Shown in pieces: positions 13,601-26,794 of a stretch of DNA of 64,000 nt. The first letter of the stretch is position 1; each line of letters starts with the position of its first letter. The translations under genes were made by a program, and so were the position numbers. The notes below the pieces were generated by a model. It worked only from the letters and a program-made list of their open reading frames with translations. It had not been told where the DNA came from and made no database searches. Source of the stretch: Eleginops maclovinus (taxonomy: Eukaryota > Chordata > Actinopteri > Perciformes > Eleginopidae); contig NC_086363.1 in NCBI RefSeq assembly GCF_036324505.1, positions 10,758,653 to 10,822,652 on the forward strand, written 5' to 3'.

Positions 13601-15246
13601 TTTTCTTATCCTTTTAATAAGAGCTAAACATTACAAGGACCACACAATACAGGAAGGAACCAGAAAATGTCAGTGAAAAGAAGAATAATCTAAAGCAAAA
13701 TATTGTTTTATTTATTGGCAAAACATTCCACTTGTATTTTTCTGTGACATATAAAAATGGGAAAACATTTAGTTGCTTGCTGGTGTTAAAGAGCTGAAAG
13801 AGAAGGCAATCTTGTAGGGAAGCTTGGGGTGAGAAAAACATCATCAATCTATTTCTTAGCACTCCAGTTCCCTGTCCCTTATCACAACTATACTCCCCCA
13901 ACACACACAGACACACACATTCACAAATGTACGCACAATTTAGTTTCCGCCTCAGTTCAAGTACCTTTAAAAAAAGGCAGAAAAATCAAAGTAAAATAAC
14001 GAGAGGTTCCCGAAAGTTCAAATCAGGGAGTGCAGAAAAACAGAGGAAAAAAGGATATGACGTTCCAAGGCAATAATAGAGAATGATGACGTTTTTTTTG
14101 GGAGTGGATATATCATATTATTTTCTCAAAAAGACTAAAATCCTTTGATATTAAGTGACAAGAACATCCGGGGGGAGGCAAACAGGGAAAGAACGAGAGT
14201 GATATTCTGTGACAGTGTCGGTTAATGACCTGGAAGTCTTGTCCTTGGGGGAGTTGGAGTGTGTTAGGCTCTGGAATTTGTGCACACATTATCTGCAGAA
14301 ATGTGTAAATCTGTGGTTAATGCATTGAGTTTCGCAACGTGTGTGACGGATGGAAAGGGTTGTTGTTAAAAGTGCGCAAAGAAATGGTGTGATATAATGG
14401 AGAATAATCTATAATGTGCCCTGCTGGGCTATAATGTTTTACTCCTTACCTCAACGACCAATCAGAAGACAGGGACAACAGCATGTTTTGACTCGAGCAA
14501 ACATGGTGTTGTCATTGTGCTCAAGACATTAAATAATCCTAAATCTAAAAAACAAAATTAGCTGCAGGTTATGAAATAACCACCATTTTCATCTGAAGCC
14601 TTCATCGGCCAATAGAGAAGCAAAAGGCATTCCTTTAACCCCGCCTCCCCACTGCTCAGTTTTGACTCAACAACAGCAGTAGTTCAATATGCTAAAGAAA
14701 ATAACTGGATTTGGCCAAAAGTACAATTTACAACATTGAGTACATAACATTTAAGGATTATTTCTGATTGGAGAGTATTTTTGGGGCATCATGTGAGAGA
14801 CCAGGAAGTTGTCATTCTAAGGTTTGGCAACTATGTCAAATGGCTTCAAAGAGCACTAAAGATTTTAAGTTGAACGTTTTGTTGCTAGCTATTTTCCAGA
14901 GCTAACCTGCACAGTTGGAAAACAGGCTGTTAAATAAATGCAAACAGTTCACTTTACATTAAATGGACAGATGGAGGTCAGCAATAAATTAATCATGAGA
15001 GAAAAGACAAAAAAAGTAACATGGTGGAGACTTCCGAAAAAGATACAAATATATAAACATGGGCTGACCTTTGTGACTGACCAAGAGGTATTGCTACATT
15101 GGTGGCTGGCTTCAAGATACACATACACACAGTGCTTCTTAAGTTGTATTGGCCTGAACTTGAATTGGCAAAGTGCCCAAAGTGGCCTGTGGGAAGTAAG
15201 TGAGACGTGATGCAGCTGCAGTTTGTGTGTTAGCTTGTGTTCTGCT

Positions 15247-15545
15247 TAGGGTTGAACGATTAATTGCATTTGCGATAATATCGCGATATGACAAAACGAT
15301 TTTTCCAACCGCAAAGGCTGCGATTTGACTGGTCACGTGATCTGGTCACGTGACTTGCGAGCGTGCCTCGCTACTGTTGCTACCTCATGAGGTTCACGAT
15401 TGTAATCACGATTGATGTATTGCTTGTGTTTGTTGAAAAATACATGAGAAGAGGACCTTGAAAAAATAATCGCATATTAAATCGCAATTGCAATATTGAG
15501 GAAAAAAAACGCAATTAGATTATTTCCCAAAATCGTTCAGCCCTA
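15247..15545. mobile_element. hAT-type MITE with intact TIRs and target-site duplication
   Basis: A 299 bp element whose ends are inverted repeats: the left end starts TAGGGTTGAACGATT and the right end, reverse-complemented, starts TAGGGCTGAACGATT (one mismatch in 15). It is flanked on both sides by the same 8 bp, GTTCTGCT (15239-15246 and 15546-15553). An 8-bp duplication is the hallmark of hAT transposition. The interior holds repeated 'atcgcgat', 'cacgtga' and 'aatcgcaatt' motifs but no coding, so the element is non-autonomous. Confidence 0.88.
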
Positions 15546-15623
15546 GTTCTGCTACAGTATGGCACTTTTCAACCTCTGCTGCAACCTCTGATGTAACTTG
15601 TGGGCTGGTGATCGGATGCACAG

Positions 15624-15731
<108 letters not shown>

Positions 15732-16497
15732 CTGTGACTTCACTTCTTAGCACTGGCAGTATGGCAGTGTAGGACAGTGCTGGGTTTCAGAGTCAAAGGT
15801 CTGGTGTCTGTCACTATGAGTGAGGCTACAGTTTATAAACAGAGAGCGGGAGAGGGTCTCTGCACAGTTTGGATGTGTGTGTTTGTGTGGGTGGTTTTAT
15901 CCGAACTCCCAGCACCCTACTAAATCATTCACAGCATCCGTTTGGACCCCCCCCCCCGGCCCCCTTAACTGTCCCCACTACAGACTCAACTCTCTGTTGT
16001 TGGATCGTCTAGTCAAATCCGTCTAGCCAAAACAAATCAATAAAAACAGTTTTTTTAATATATATAATTATATAATAATTGTTATTATTATTGTTTTTAG
16101 CTGTATTATACTTAAGATTTGTGGTGTAGCCTAATATTGCAATTTAGAGCTTCTCAACTGGTCTTACAGGGACTCAACATTTTAACAAATTGCATTTCAA
16201 ATGTAAGATTAAGATGAGTCAAGTACACCCAGTCTTACCAAGAGAGAATAATTTCATATCTCTTCACCTTTGTATGTAATGAAGGGATATATATTGTCAG
16301 GATTATCATTACACACACCTAATTAGCGGTGTAATGCTGGACCGTCGCTGGTATTATTCACACCTGATTACTCAGGCTGTTGTTAACACGGAGGGCGATG
16401 ATGGAGAGGGATGATAAACAGTGCTGCGCTCCTATTGGCTGTATCAGGTTATTTGCTTTGATCCTCTTCCTCCTCATTACTCAGGAGGGGGAGCGAC

Positions 16498-16654
<157 letters not shown>

Positions 16655-17900
16655 TCTATGTGAAATGTGAACATTTTAAATGTTAAATTGAGAGCACACA
16701 TTCCTTAATGTTTTACCAAGGAGGAACAAATCTGTTTAGGGAGTATTCTGTATTTTATTTATTATCAACATTCGTACTGCTGTTTGAAGTGCAGGATCGT
16801 TATTTTTATTTTGAAAAATTTACTTAATTTTCCTCTCACTTGCAGATGAAATGATCTCACCCGATCATATCTCCTCTGTGTCAGCGGTCCAGTGAGCTCA
16901 TAGTTGCACATTCACAAAAAGACCATTGATACAGGCAAACACACGCACACAGGCTGATTATCTATAACTTTCTAAAGCATTCACTGGTAATTACTGTAAC
17001 TCATGGAACAGAGGGAGACAGAATATTATCAGACCCCAGGAAGAGAGATACGAGCAGTCCCCAAAGACACCCCTGTGAGTGTAATGAATGTGTTTTTGCA
17101 TTTATGAATTTCTTTGCATGTCTCTGTGATGGGGGAGTGTTAGCTGATCTTGTCTACATGAACAAACTCCAGACTCGAACAAGATACACCCACATAACCT
17201 GCCGATATCTCCGGATAAACCATCCAGAAATGCTGATAGCCAGGGACTTGTTGACTGCCCCAAATGCAGGAAAACCTCTGCCTTCCTCAGAAAAGACATT
17301 ATACATACCACCCTCCTTCACTGGCTGATTCTCCTCCTGCCGACAATCTCCCTCCATGTCCCACAGGGCACCGTCACCCCCACCAGGCCCAGCTTAGAGG
17401 CTCCTCCTGGGCTACTCCGCTGATACTCCCCTAACCCTCAAAGAGAGGGCCTGATGCACAGGGAGGGAACTTGTACAAACATTTTACGTACATGTAGGAA
17501 CTCTTACCCACACCGTCACACGTTGTACAATAACAAAAAGTCAGGCGGAGAATAAACCAAAACAAATCTCCTACAAAAATAAAAAGGTGTATTTATGGAA
17601 GAAAAGTAAAATTGAATGAACAGAATAGACAGGATCAAAATAAATGAAGTAAAAAGAAAGGAATGGGAAATTATGAAAGAAACAGACATGTTTGGCTGTA
17701 TAAAGGACTTGTGATATTTGTATGTGGAAGATTAAGGTATAGCTGACCTTAGCAGCACCTTCTCCAATCTCATTTCAGCCTAATCTGTGTTTGTGCGAGT
17801 GTGTGGCTCAGTTCTCCCATGAGACACAGACATAATGCTACCGGAGGCTAACAGGAGACGACTAAGAGGTGAGATGAGAGCTGTGATAAAAAAAGACCCT

Positions 17901-17901
<1 letters not shown>

Positions 17902-17953
<52 letters not shown>
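17902..17953. repeat. (CA)n microsatellite
   Basis: A pure CA run of about 52 bp. A second, shorter GT run of about 22 bp follows at 18040-18061. Confidence 0.96.
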
Positions 17954-17954
<1 letters not shown>

Positions 17955-19110
17955 ACAAAACATCTGACATCAAATCTCAAGGTCTCTAGGGACCCCTAAG
18001 ATCCTCTAAACCCCAAATCCCATGGCAGGAAGCAGACAAGTGTGTGTGTGTGTGTGTGTGTATATGAGCTCATTAGTGTGCGCACGTGTTTGTTTGTGTG
18101 TGTGTGAATGTGACCCAAGCGCCGGTGCAGCTAACAGACAGCTCCACTTAATAGCCGAGGACAGACACAACAGCACCTTACCTTTACGGCATAATCACAA
18201 ACAGATGTCACGAACACTCTGCACTTAATGTTGGCTGTAGCATTTCATTATTAGCTTATCATGCTAAATTTCCCTGTGCAAGTACATGGTCTTGCATATT
18301 TCTTTGATGACACCATACTGCAGTCAGTCATGAGAAAATCTTCACTCCTCACATCAGTGCTATATTGTTGCCAGATAAACTGACTTCAACAATATTAGCT
18401 AACAGCTTTGCGCATTGGAAAAGTTTTGTAAGAAGCGCCTTTGCAACTCTTCCCAATCATTCAGAGAGATAAACTCAACATAACAGAGGCAGGGCTATCT
18501 TTCTACCAACCATAGCAGAATGCAATGAAGCCTGGTTGCAGACATGTTAGATGTATTATGAATTTGATTCGAGCTAACGCGGCTAATATAAGTCAGGTCT
18601 TTTTTGATACTTTGATACTTACTGTGCCATTCCCATACCACTGGCTTGCAGTTCTTTTTAGGAACAAGCTTCTCATCCACTAGCTTTAATGTAAATTGCT
18701 ATCAACCAAGAAAGAGTCACATGAAGTAACTTGTCCAATCAGCAGAGCTATAGGTGACTACATTCTTTGTTTGTTCACTTCTGTTATTCAATAAGGTAAT
18801 TTGAAGTTTTGAAACAAGTGAGAGGACATGCCACAATCACTCTGATATGCTTGAAAAGTAGATTGGGATCCATTACCATGTAAACTTGTCAGATCACCCA
18901 CCTAAATGACTCTGCAATAAAGGTTAATAAACTATATCTTGCTCTTCCGCTCACGATTCTGTCCTCCATCGTGAACAAATCTGATTCTGCTCTTTCACAA
19001 ATAGGTGCATGTGCTCTTGCTCTTGCTCGAAATTAGTTTTGAAACAAAGCTGTTGAGTTGTATATTAGCAGTTACACCACCATGTTATTCTCATACTGCT
19101 GTTTTTTGTG

Positions 19111-19112
<2 letters not shown>

Positions 19113-19171
<59 letters not shown>
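19113..19171. repeat. (CA)n microsatellite
   Basis: A pure CA run of about 59 bp. Confidence 0.97.
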
Positions 19172-19174
<3 letters not shown>

Positions 19175-21075
19175 TCAAATGTGTGTAAGTATATTTCCTT
19201 GTTTCTTGCTCATCCTCTTTATAACAGCTGTTGTCCAGCTGTTTTTGATATGTTTTAAATGTGTTGCTTATTTATTTGACAGCAGCCTTCTGCATCTTAA
19301 GAGGTGTGAAGAGTGTGTCTGTGTTTGTGTACGTTTTTGTTGCAGAATTTAACTATGTATTGCCATATGAGTTAATTGTTTGCTTTAAAACTCAACTTCA
19401 ACTGTTATGTTAAAAATTGAATAAGTTAAAAATCCTTGTTGCCATCACCATGTAACACATCATCATGTTACCAATCTTGAAAATGGGCAATATGCCTCTG
19501 AATGCCTCCTCAGTCAGAAACTTTGAAAGTGAAAGAACTTTATTTATGTATTCTTTGCTCTTGTGTTAACAGGCGTCTAACAGTTTCTTCGTGACAATTT
19601 CAACGCAGGTTTTGTAGTTGTCAATGTGACCTTAGACCTTCGCATGGGCCTTTGACCGGGGTCATTGGTACCCTTTGAACCCCCCTGACTGCAGACCTTC
19701 TTGGAGTAAATCCTCAATCTCATCAATTTTAGTTTATTTAATTAAAGCTATTTTTACTTCCAATATTGGCTAAAGGTAAATGCTCAACACTCATGTGTTA
19801 TCAAAGCCTTAAAATACTGTAAAATTCATTTTAAGGGCCTAGTCATGTCAATGTTTGTATAACTGACATTTCATTCCATAATCAGTTAATCAAAATATAA
19901 ATATGTAGGTATATCTTGAGGCATCTGGACTTAGGAATGATGATGCCACAGTCTGTTTTTCCTGCTCCTTTTTTACTGAACTCTTTTTTCTTCATTTAAG
20001 GCAATAACACAGCAGCAGATTTATCAACGAAATGGTGGTCCTTATCCATCTTTCCCCCTCTGGATGCTAATTAAAGATAATAAACCCTGAAGATCATTTC
20101 TCTGCAGCTTCAAACTCACCGTCACCTCCTTTGCACCAACACTTACATGGCCAGATGGGATGAGGCACCCTCGCCTAAACACATGGTTGTTGGCTTTCCC
20201 TGAGGCAGCAGGTGTTTGAATGCTGCATTTTCGCAAAGGAAACACTGAAATGCGTGTTTAAATAAGCATTGAATGATAAAAATAGTGTAAAGGTCTTTTA
20301 AATATACATAACGCTACATCTTTCAAACAGATGCGTGAAGGCGCACACACAGATTAATTTCCTTGTATGTCTTACTTTAATCCCCTCGTTTATCTTCACT
20401 CCACGCCTTAAACACAGGTGTTTGGAGAGCTTACAGACGAGAGTTTGATGCCAGATATCATGATATCATAACCACGTTCAAGTCATCTCTTTCATTCTTT
20501 CACACAAATGTTTCCCACAGAGAACTCCCCTGCACTTCACCTTTGCCTAACACAAAGGCTGCTTTAAAACATTTATTTTTTCTCCACTTACCAGCTCAGT
20601 AAATTGGTAGATATTTATTTAGTTTTGTAGACAGAGAGTCTCATGAGCCGACTGGCCCTGAGATTTTTATTGAGCAAGAAGATAAAACGGCCAGTTCTGT
20701 TCTGTGTCCATTAGGGCTAAAATCGCCAAAAGACTGTCTGATGAAATGGTATAAACTGTTGTGGTTATCTTCCCTGACTGCTGCAGTGGAGGAGAGCCAG
20801 AGAAGGAGAGGGACGACATGCTCACAAAAATACACATTACTACACAGACGCTAAACCATTCACACACACACACACACAAATCTGCCCCTCCTTGGTATTG
20901 CCCAGGTCTGTATTTATCCCTAACCATAACAGAGCAGGCAGATAATGGCTGATGGGACTGTCGTAAAAATAACCTGGCACACGTCTGTTTGGATTAACCT
21001 CGTCTCCTCACTACTTTCTACTTCTTTCTCCCTCCATCATGTTTTATTGCTCCCTTTTCCCTCCCTTCGTTTGCT

Positions 21076-21098
21076 ATTTATCTATCTATCTATCTATA
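21076..21098. repeat. Short (TATC)n run
   Basis: About five TATC units, followed by degenerate copies up to about 21130. Confidence 0.8.
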
Positions 21099-22926
21099 AA
21101 TGTGTCTTTGTATCAATCTACCTATCTCTCTTCTGATTGTCTCTGTCTGTCAGCCTGCCCGTCTATAAAACACACTTTAAGTGCAGCAACATTTCCATGG
21201 AAAACGCATTCTCTTCTTGCTCTAATACTAATATGTTGTGTATTTGTTTTGGAAGACTGTTATCTACAGAAAAAGCAGCAGGGGCCGCTTATTTTTCCTC
21301 CAAAGTAGCCTCTCAGTTAGTGCTATATATAAAATACTGGTCAAAAAATGTTAAAATCTCAAAGGAAAAACTAAGTACAAAGAAACACATTTTTCCCAAT
21401 AACCTCCCTGTGGGGGGTTTGAACTTCAACCACAAAAACAAAGAGTATGAAATGTTGAAGTCATTTTTTATAGAAGCGATAATAAGCTCATCTGTTTTCT
21501 GTGGAGTTTCCCTGCAAACATTAGTCATAGAATCTATTCAGAACATTATTGGAAACTTTTTTTTTATTTTAAGGTGCAATAACTGATTTTCTTTGCCAAA
21601 ACAGGGCTGTAAAAAAAGCTTTTAACAATACATTATCGCAAAGGTTGCTCACTTACACATCCAACAGCTATGTGTTATTACGAATCTTGCTGCTTTTAAA
21701 GGCAAGACCTATCCTGCATAGCATTCAGGCACTATAGGATCACAGGTAATCTGTTGGATGATGTATTATGCCTTGACCAATTAGACATCTTAACCATAAC
21801 CCCTGGTCTATGACATATCCAGTTACACAGGGCGGATATCGCCAAGAAAAGCAGCTGGACTCATAATCACGCAGGCAGATACATATGTAGCAACATTAGC
21901 ATTCATTAGCACGTGGTTACTGACCACCTATGTATGTCTAATTTTCCTCTCTTTTGGTTGTGTTTTGGTCTCTACCAACTCCTGAGGAACACATCTGGCT
22001 CTAACTGCTAAATGCTGCACCATTTTCACCAGCTAGTTGCTAACCTCGTTTGTCTGCTAGATAAAAGGAAAGTAGAGACACCAAAGTATAATAAACCGAA
22101 CAGAATAGTGAAAGGCCTGAAAACAGGCTTTTTAATTTCAGGAGAAATCCCAATTCAGAATGATTCCCAAAATGTATCTTTAATTGGCAAAAATCCAACT
22201 TCAAGACCCAACGCTGGACTAATTGACTAGTAAGGATGAACATCACAGAACCACATTTAAAAATAATTTCCTGCAGGATGCCCCTCTGAATTTGTCATGT
22301 TCAATAAAACCGGAAACATTTGTGTTGAAAACCAACAACAAGACAGTTGATAACTTAAAGTAAACTCTCTGAACTCCAAAGCGGGACATTGTGCGCCTGT
22401 AAAATGCTGATCCCCATGTCTGATGAGAATAGGAGACCAATATTTTATATCCCTGTGGAGGATGGGGATACAATATATCTGACACAGCTTTATTGGCTTA
22501 CCCTTTAATGACTTCCTGCGAAGAGTGAGGCTGAATGAGATGGAGGGAGTCTAACATGCTGAGAACCTTGCTTCTTTTTGCTTGTTCTTTTTTAGTTTTT
22601 TAGACTTTCTTTAAACTATTTATGCTCTTTACCTCCTTTACCTCGTTACCCTCATCTCTGCTCATCACCGATTGGCCGATTCCCAATCGCCCCTCTCTGA
22701 CTTTTATTGTCATTTGGAAAGACTAAAGTAAATGCTTCTTCAACATGATAAGTATATGACCTTGTCCATGTTTTCCTTGGTTTACCCCGCCCTTTCTTTC
22801 TGGATGGCTAAGATGGGGTTACTAATGAGCACATGTTCTGATGATGAAGCCTTTTTCCAAGAATCTTTTCTCCCAAACGCCCATGGCCTTTGGATGACTC
22901 CCCAAGGAGACCATTAATTTAGATAT

Positions 22927-23033
<107 letters not shown>

Positions 23034-24556
23034 TGTGTTTGTGTGAGTTTGTGTGTACATGAGCATGTGTGTTGCTTGAATGAGTGGGAGATGTTGCTTT
23101 GTTTTATCACACACAGACACAAGTATGAGCAAAAGCAGATCAATTAGAAAATGTGTGCAAACATGCAGCAACATTGCACACCGTAGGATTGTAAAACCCA
23201 AACTTCGAGCCGCTAAAACACACCACCCCCTTCATATCTCTCCTTCCTATCATCCTTCTACACCTTCACCCCGACTTGCTCCCCAAACGCCACCCCAAAA
23301 CATCCTTCTATGTCAACACCTCCCACCCCCTATTCCACCCACATTCGGACCTTTACCAGCACAAACTTTATAGGAGTCTTTACACACTCACATGAAGATA
23401 CAGCAAAAGAGATAGTCTTGGCACCCACTCTCTCCTCCTCACATACAGCGTATACATTAAGACACACAGTGACTATGATGCATTTCACTACTGATTGCTA
23501 ACACACACACACGTTATCTCAAAAGGCAACCAGGTGTGTAATTGAGCCTCCTGAAGCTAACACATTTGTGGTTTTTCTCTGCGATTGTTGGGTGCCCTTC
23601 GGACCCACTCCTCCACGCTCTTACAGCAGTTTGTTTTTGCATTGCACTGATTTCTAGTGAGAGAGGAAGAATCCACTCCACAAGGCTTACAGCAACTCCT
23701 TCTCTATCCAAACACTGGCTGGATGTCCGTCTGAGGTGCTGAAAAAAGGGCCAGCGGGCCCCAGTTCTGGAGCAGAGATGTATCGTTTGTTCAGTTGTGT
23801 CAGTAAGGAGCCACAAAAAGAGTTTTGCCGAGTAAATGTTCCATCTAATTTTGAAATGACTGATGGTATGTAGCTTTTTATAAAGACAAGTTAATAATTC
23901 TCACTGTTAAAGACAAAAACTGCATTTACTTCAAAGTATTTCCTCCTCATGTAATCATGATGGATGAGACATCCATCCTCCGCTGCTCTTTTAAAGTGAA
24001 TGCCTTTTTGTGTGTTTTTTTTTTTTGCCTTATTCAAATTGAGGGCCAAGTTGTTATTTCTGTTATCAGAAAAAAGAATTTCCTTTCATAATCAACATTT
24101 GAAATGAAAAAAGCACCCTTGCAAATGACAATGTTGTACAAAATATCATGGTGATTCATTTTCATTCCTAACTTTTCTTGACAGTACAAAATTAACCAAA
24201 ACACTGACACAAAGGAAGATATAATGAGAATCAATATAAATCAAAGTGTCTAAACGGGAAATAAGTAAAGTTTCAATTGGAATAGAACACAACAAAGCTT
24301 GTTTACGGAATATTTTGTCAATGCTGATAGAGGGAACCATAAAGTACTTCTTTGGATGGGATGCACAAATTATCGGAATTAAATATAGAAAATCCAAATG
24401 CTTCCTTGCTTTGTTTAAGCTTTGTTTTTTGTTTTGAAGATGGTGAAGATCCATGTTTAGTTTTTTTCTTTATGATGGGATTTTTGTATAATTCACGATT
24501 ACGTACTTAATCTATAAATAATCATACTGAAGCTCTTTTTAAATATGCAAGTTTAA

Positions 24557-24558
<2 letters not shown>

Positions 24559-24651
<93 letters not shown>

Positions 24652-24660
24652 ACAGACAGA
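24559..24660. repeat. (GGCA)n tetranucleotide repeat
   Basis: About 23 perfect GGCA units followed by a few GACA units. It is the only tetranucleotide array of this length in the window. Confidence 0.98.
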
Positions 24661-26684
24661 AACGCAATAAAAACAATTTAAATCTCAGTTAAAAAATGCA
24701 TGGACAATGTATCTAAAAAAACACAACTAAAATAAATTAATCTCTAAGAGAACTCGATTTAATCCTGACCCAGTTCCTCAGCACTACATCTGAAAAGAGC
24801 TTTTCCTGCAGACTGGAGTTGCACCAGATAATGCTCATGTCAGAGTCATCATTTCCCAAAACTAGTCTAAACATGGCTTAGCAGGGAACTCCATAACATT
24901 TATGCAGGTGCTGTTAATGTTAGCCCAGTAAAGCCGCATGATGAGCGTTGGAGTGATTGTCTCTCCATCTGAGCTCGGCCTCACCTCTGGAGCTGTGATG
25001 CAAGCGGATTTCATTTCTTTATAGATCTCATTTAAAAAAAAACATTTACCTGATTGGCTCTGATGCATATGTTAGACTCCTCAACTTTAGAATTGAGTGA
25101 GTTGGTCTGCTGGCATATTGGGTTTTTTAAGGCAAAATTATCTAACTTGGTTATTATACAAATAGTGTGTCTGAGAAAAAGGTTAAGAACAGTCATGCAA
25201 TTCAAAATTCAATCCTGAGTAAAGTTTTTTTTATCTGAAGAGCATGTGTATTATCAAAATGCCATTGTTTTAGCAAAAGATGCTGATTAACCTTTTGTTT
25301 TCCAATAAAAACAACTTGTGCTATTCAAGGCAAAGACGTACAATGTTAAAAACCACAAATGTACTTTATCGGCCTTTAAAGAGGTAAACTGACTCTGAGT
25401 GGGTGTACATTCCTGTTTTGAGGTGTTAGTCATTTCCTAAGAACTTTCTGAATCTGGGATTTTAGGATGCTGCATGCATTAACTACTTACATGCATTTCT
25501 GTGTGGGCAAATCTGTTTTTGTGAGCATGTATGCACACAAGGCCAGTGTGTTGGCTGTGCCACTGATGTCGGGCTGACTGGTCCCAGTAAGAATTGGAGC
25601 TGATATAAACAGGCTTGGTTGTTCCCACGTCTCTGTTTACACTGGAAGACCCCAGAGCAGCTCTACCCGAGCACTGGATTCCCTCCACATGGCCAACTAA
25701 CAGACTATCTATCTCTGTCTCATACAGAACACTCACTCATATGTACACACATGTAATATGTGGGCAGGCAGATATTTGCAGAAATGCAGCCATTCATATT
25801 TAAGGTGTTTAGTCACTCTGTTATCTTTTTTCCACTTACTTTTATTGTCCTAGGGCATTTCCCTCATTCCTTTCATTTGTCCCCACGGTCCAAAGTTACC
25901 AATTTAATTTGAATTGAATTTAACCTTTTCAAAACTGGCTAAACAAACACAGACTGGTTAAGATTTAGCAGTGGACATAGATGTCCCACAAAGCCATCAA
26001 ACTAGTACTGAACTGAGTTTTACAACACGACCGCAAAGACTCTCAAAAGCTTTGAATTTGCTCTCTAAGTCCTTTTGGGATGGGCCTGTGATGTACGCGC
26101 AACATAAACAGAACACCGGGGTCTTGACAAGCACGTCCAGTTTACAGGCAACAGTGAGGTCACCCCTGAAGAACATCTCTGCAAAGACGCATCTGCTTGT
26201 ATGTTTTGCGCAAGTCTTTAAAAATAAATAACATTTGTTTTTTTTTTCCGAAAGTTGTTTTTCAAAAGTTGTTTTTCAAAAGTTAACACAAACAGATTTT
26301 GTTTTTAATGTATTTCTAAAAGTTCCATTTTCTTTTTTTGGTTTGTTTAGATAAAATTGCTTGACCTTTTCGGCTTTTTTTCATAAGAATTCCAAACTGT
26401 CCAGATCATCGAGTCCTTCAGAAGGGAACACTCCTCTTGGGACCTGGGGATGTATGGAAATGTAAGCTCCTTTCACCATTGTTAGGTTGATAATATTGTT
26501 CCACCCAAAAGCAAACATTTTACACAACATTTATTATTTTTAGTCATGCTTGATTAGTATAAATGTAGGGGGTAAATCTTTGAAGTTAACAAATAGCTGG
26601 TGAAAAATGTATACACACACATGTGCACACACATAGGTACAAAATAAAAATATATTTGCTTGAAGCATACAATGCTATTTATCC

Positions 26685-26794
<110 letters not shown>

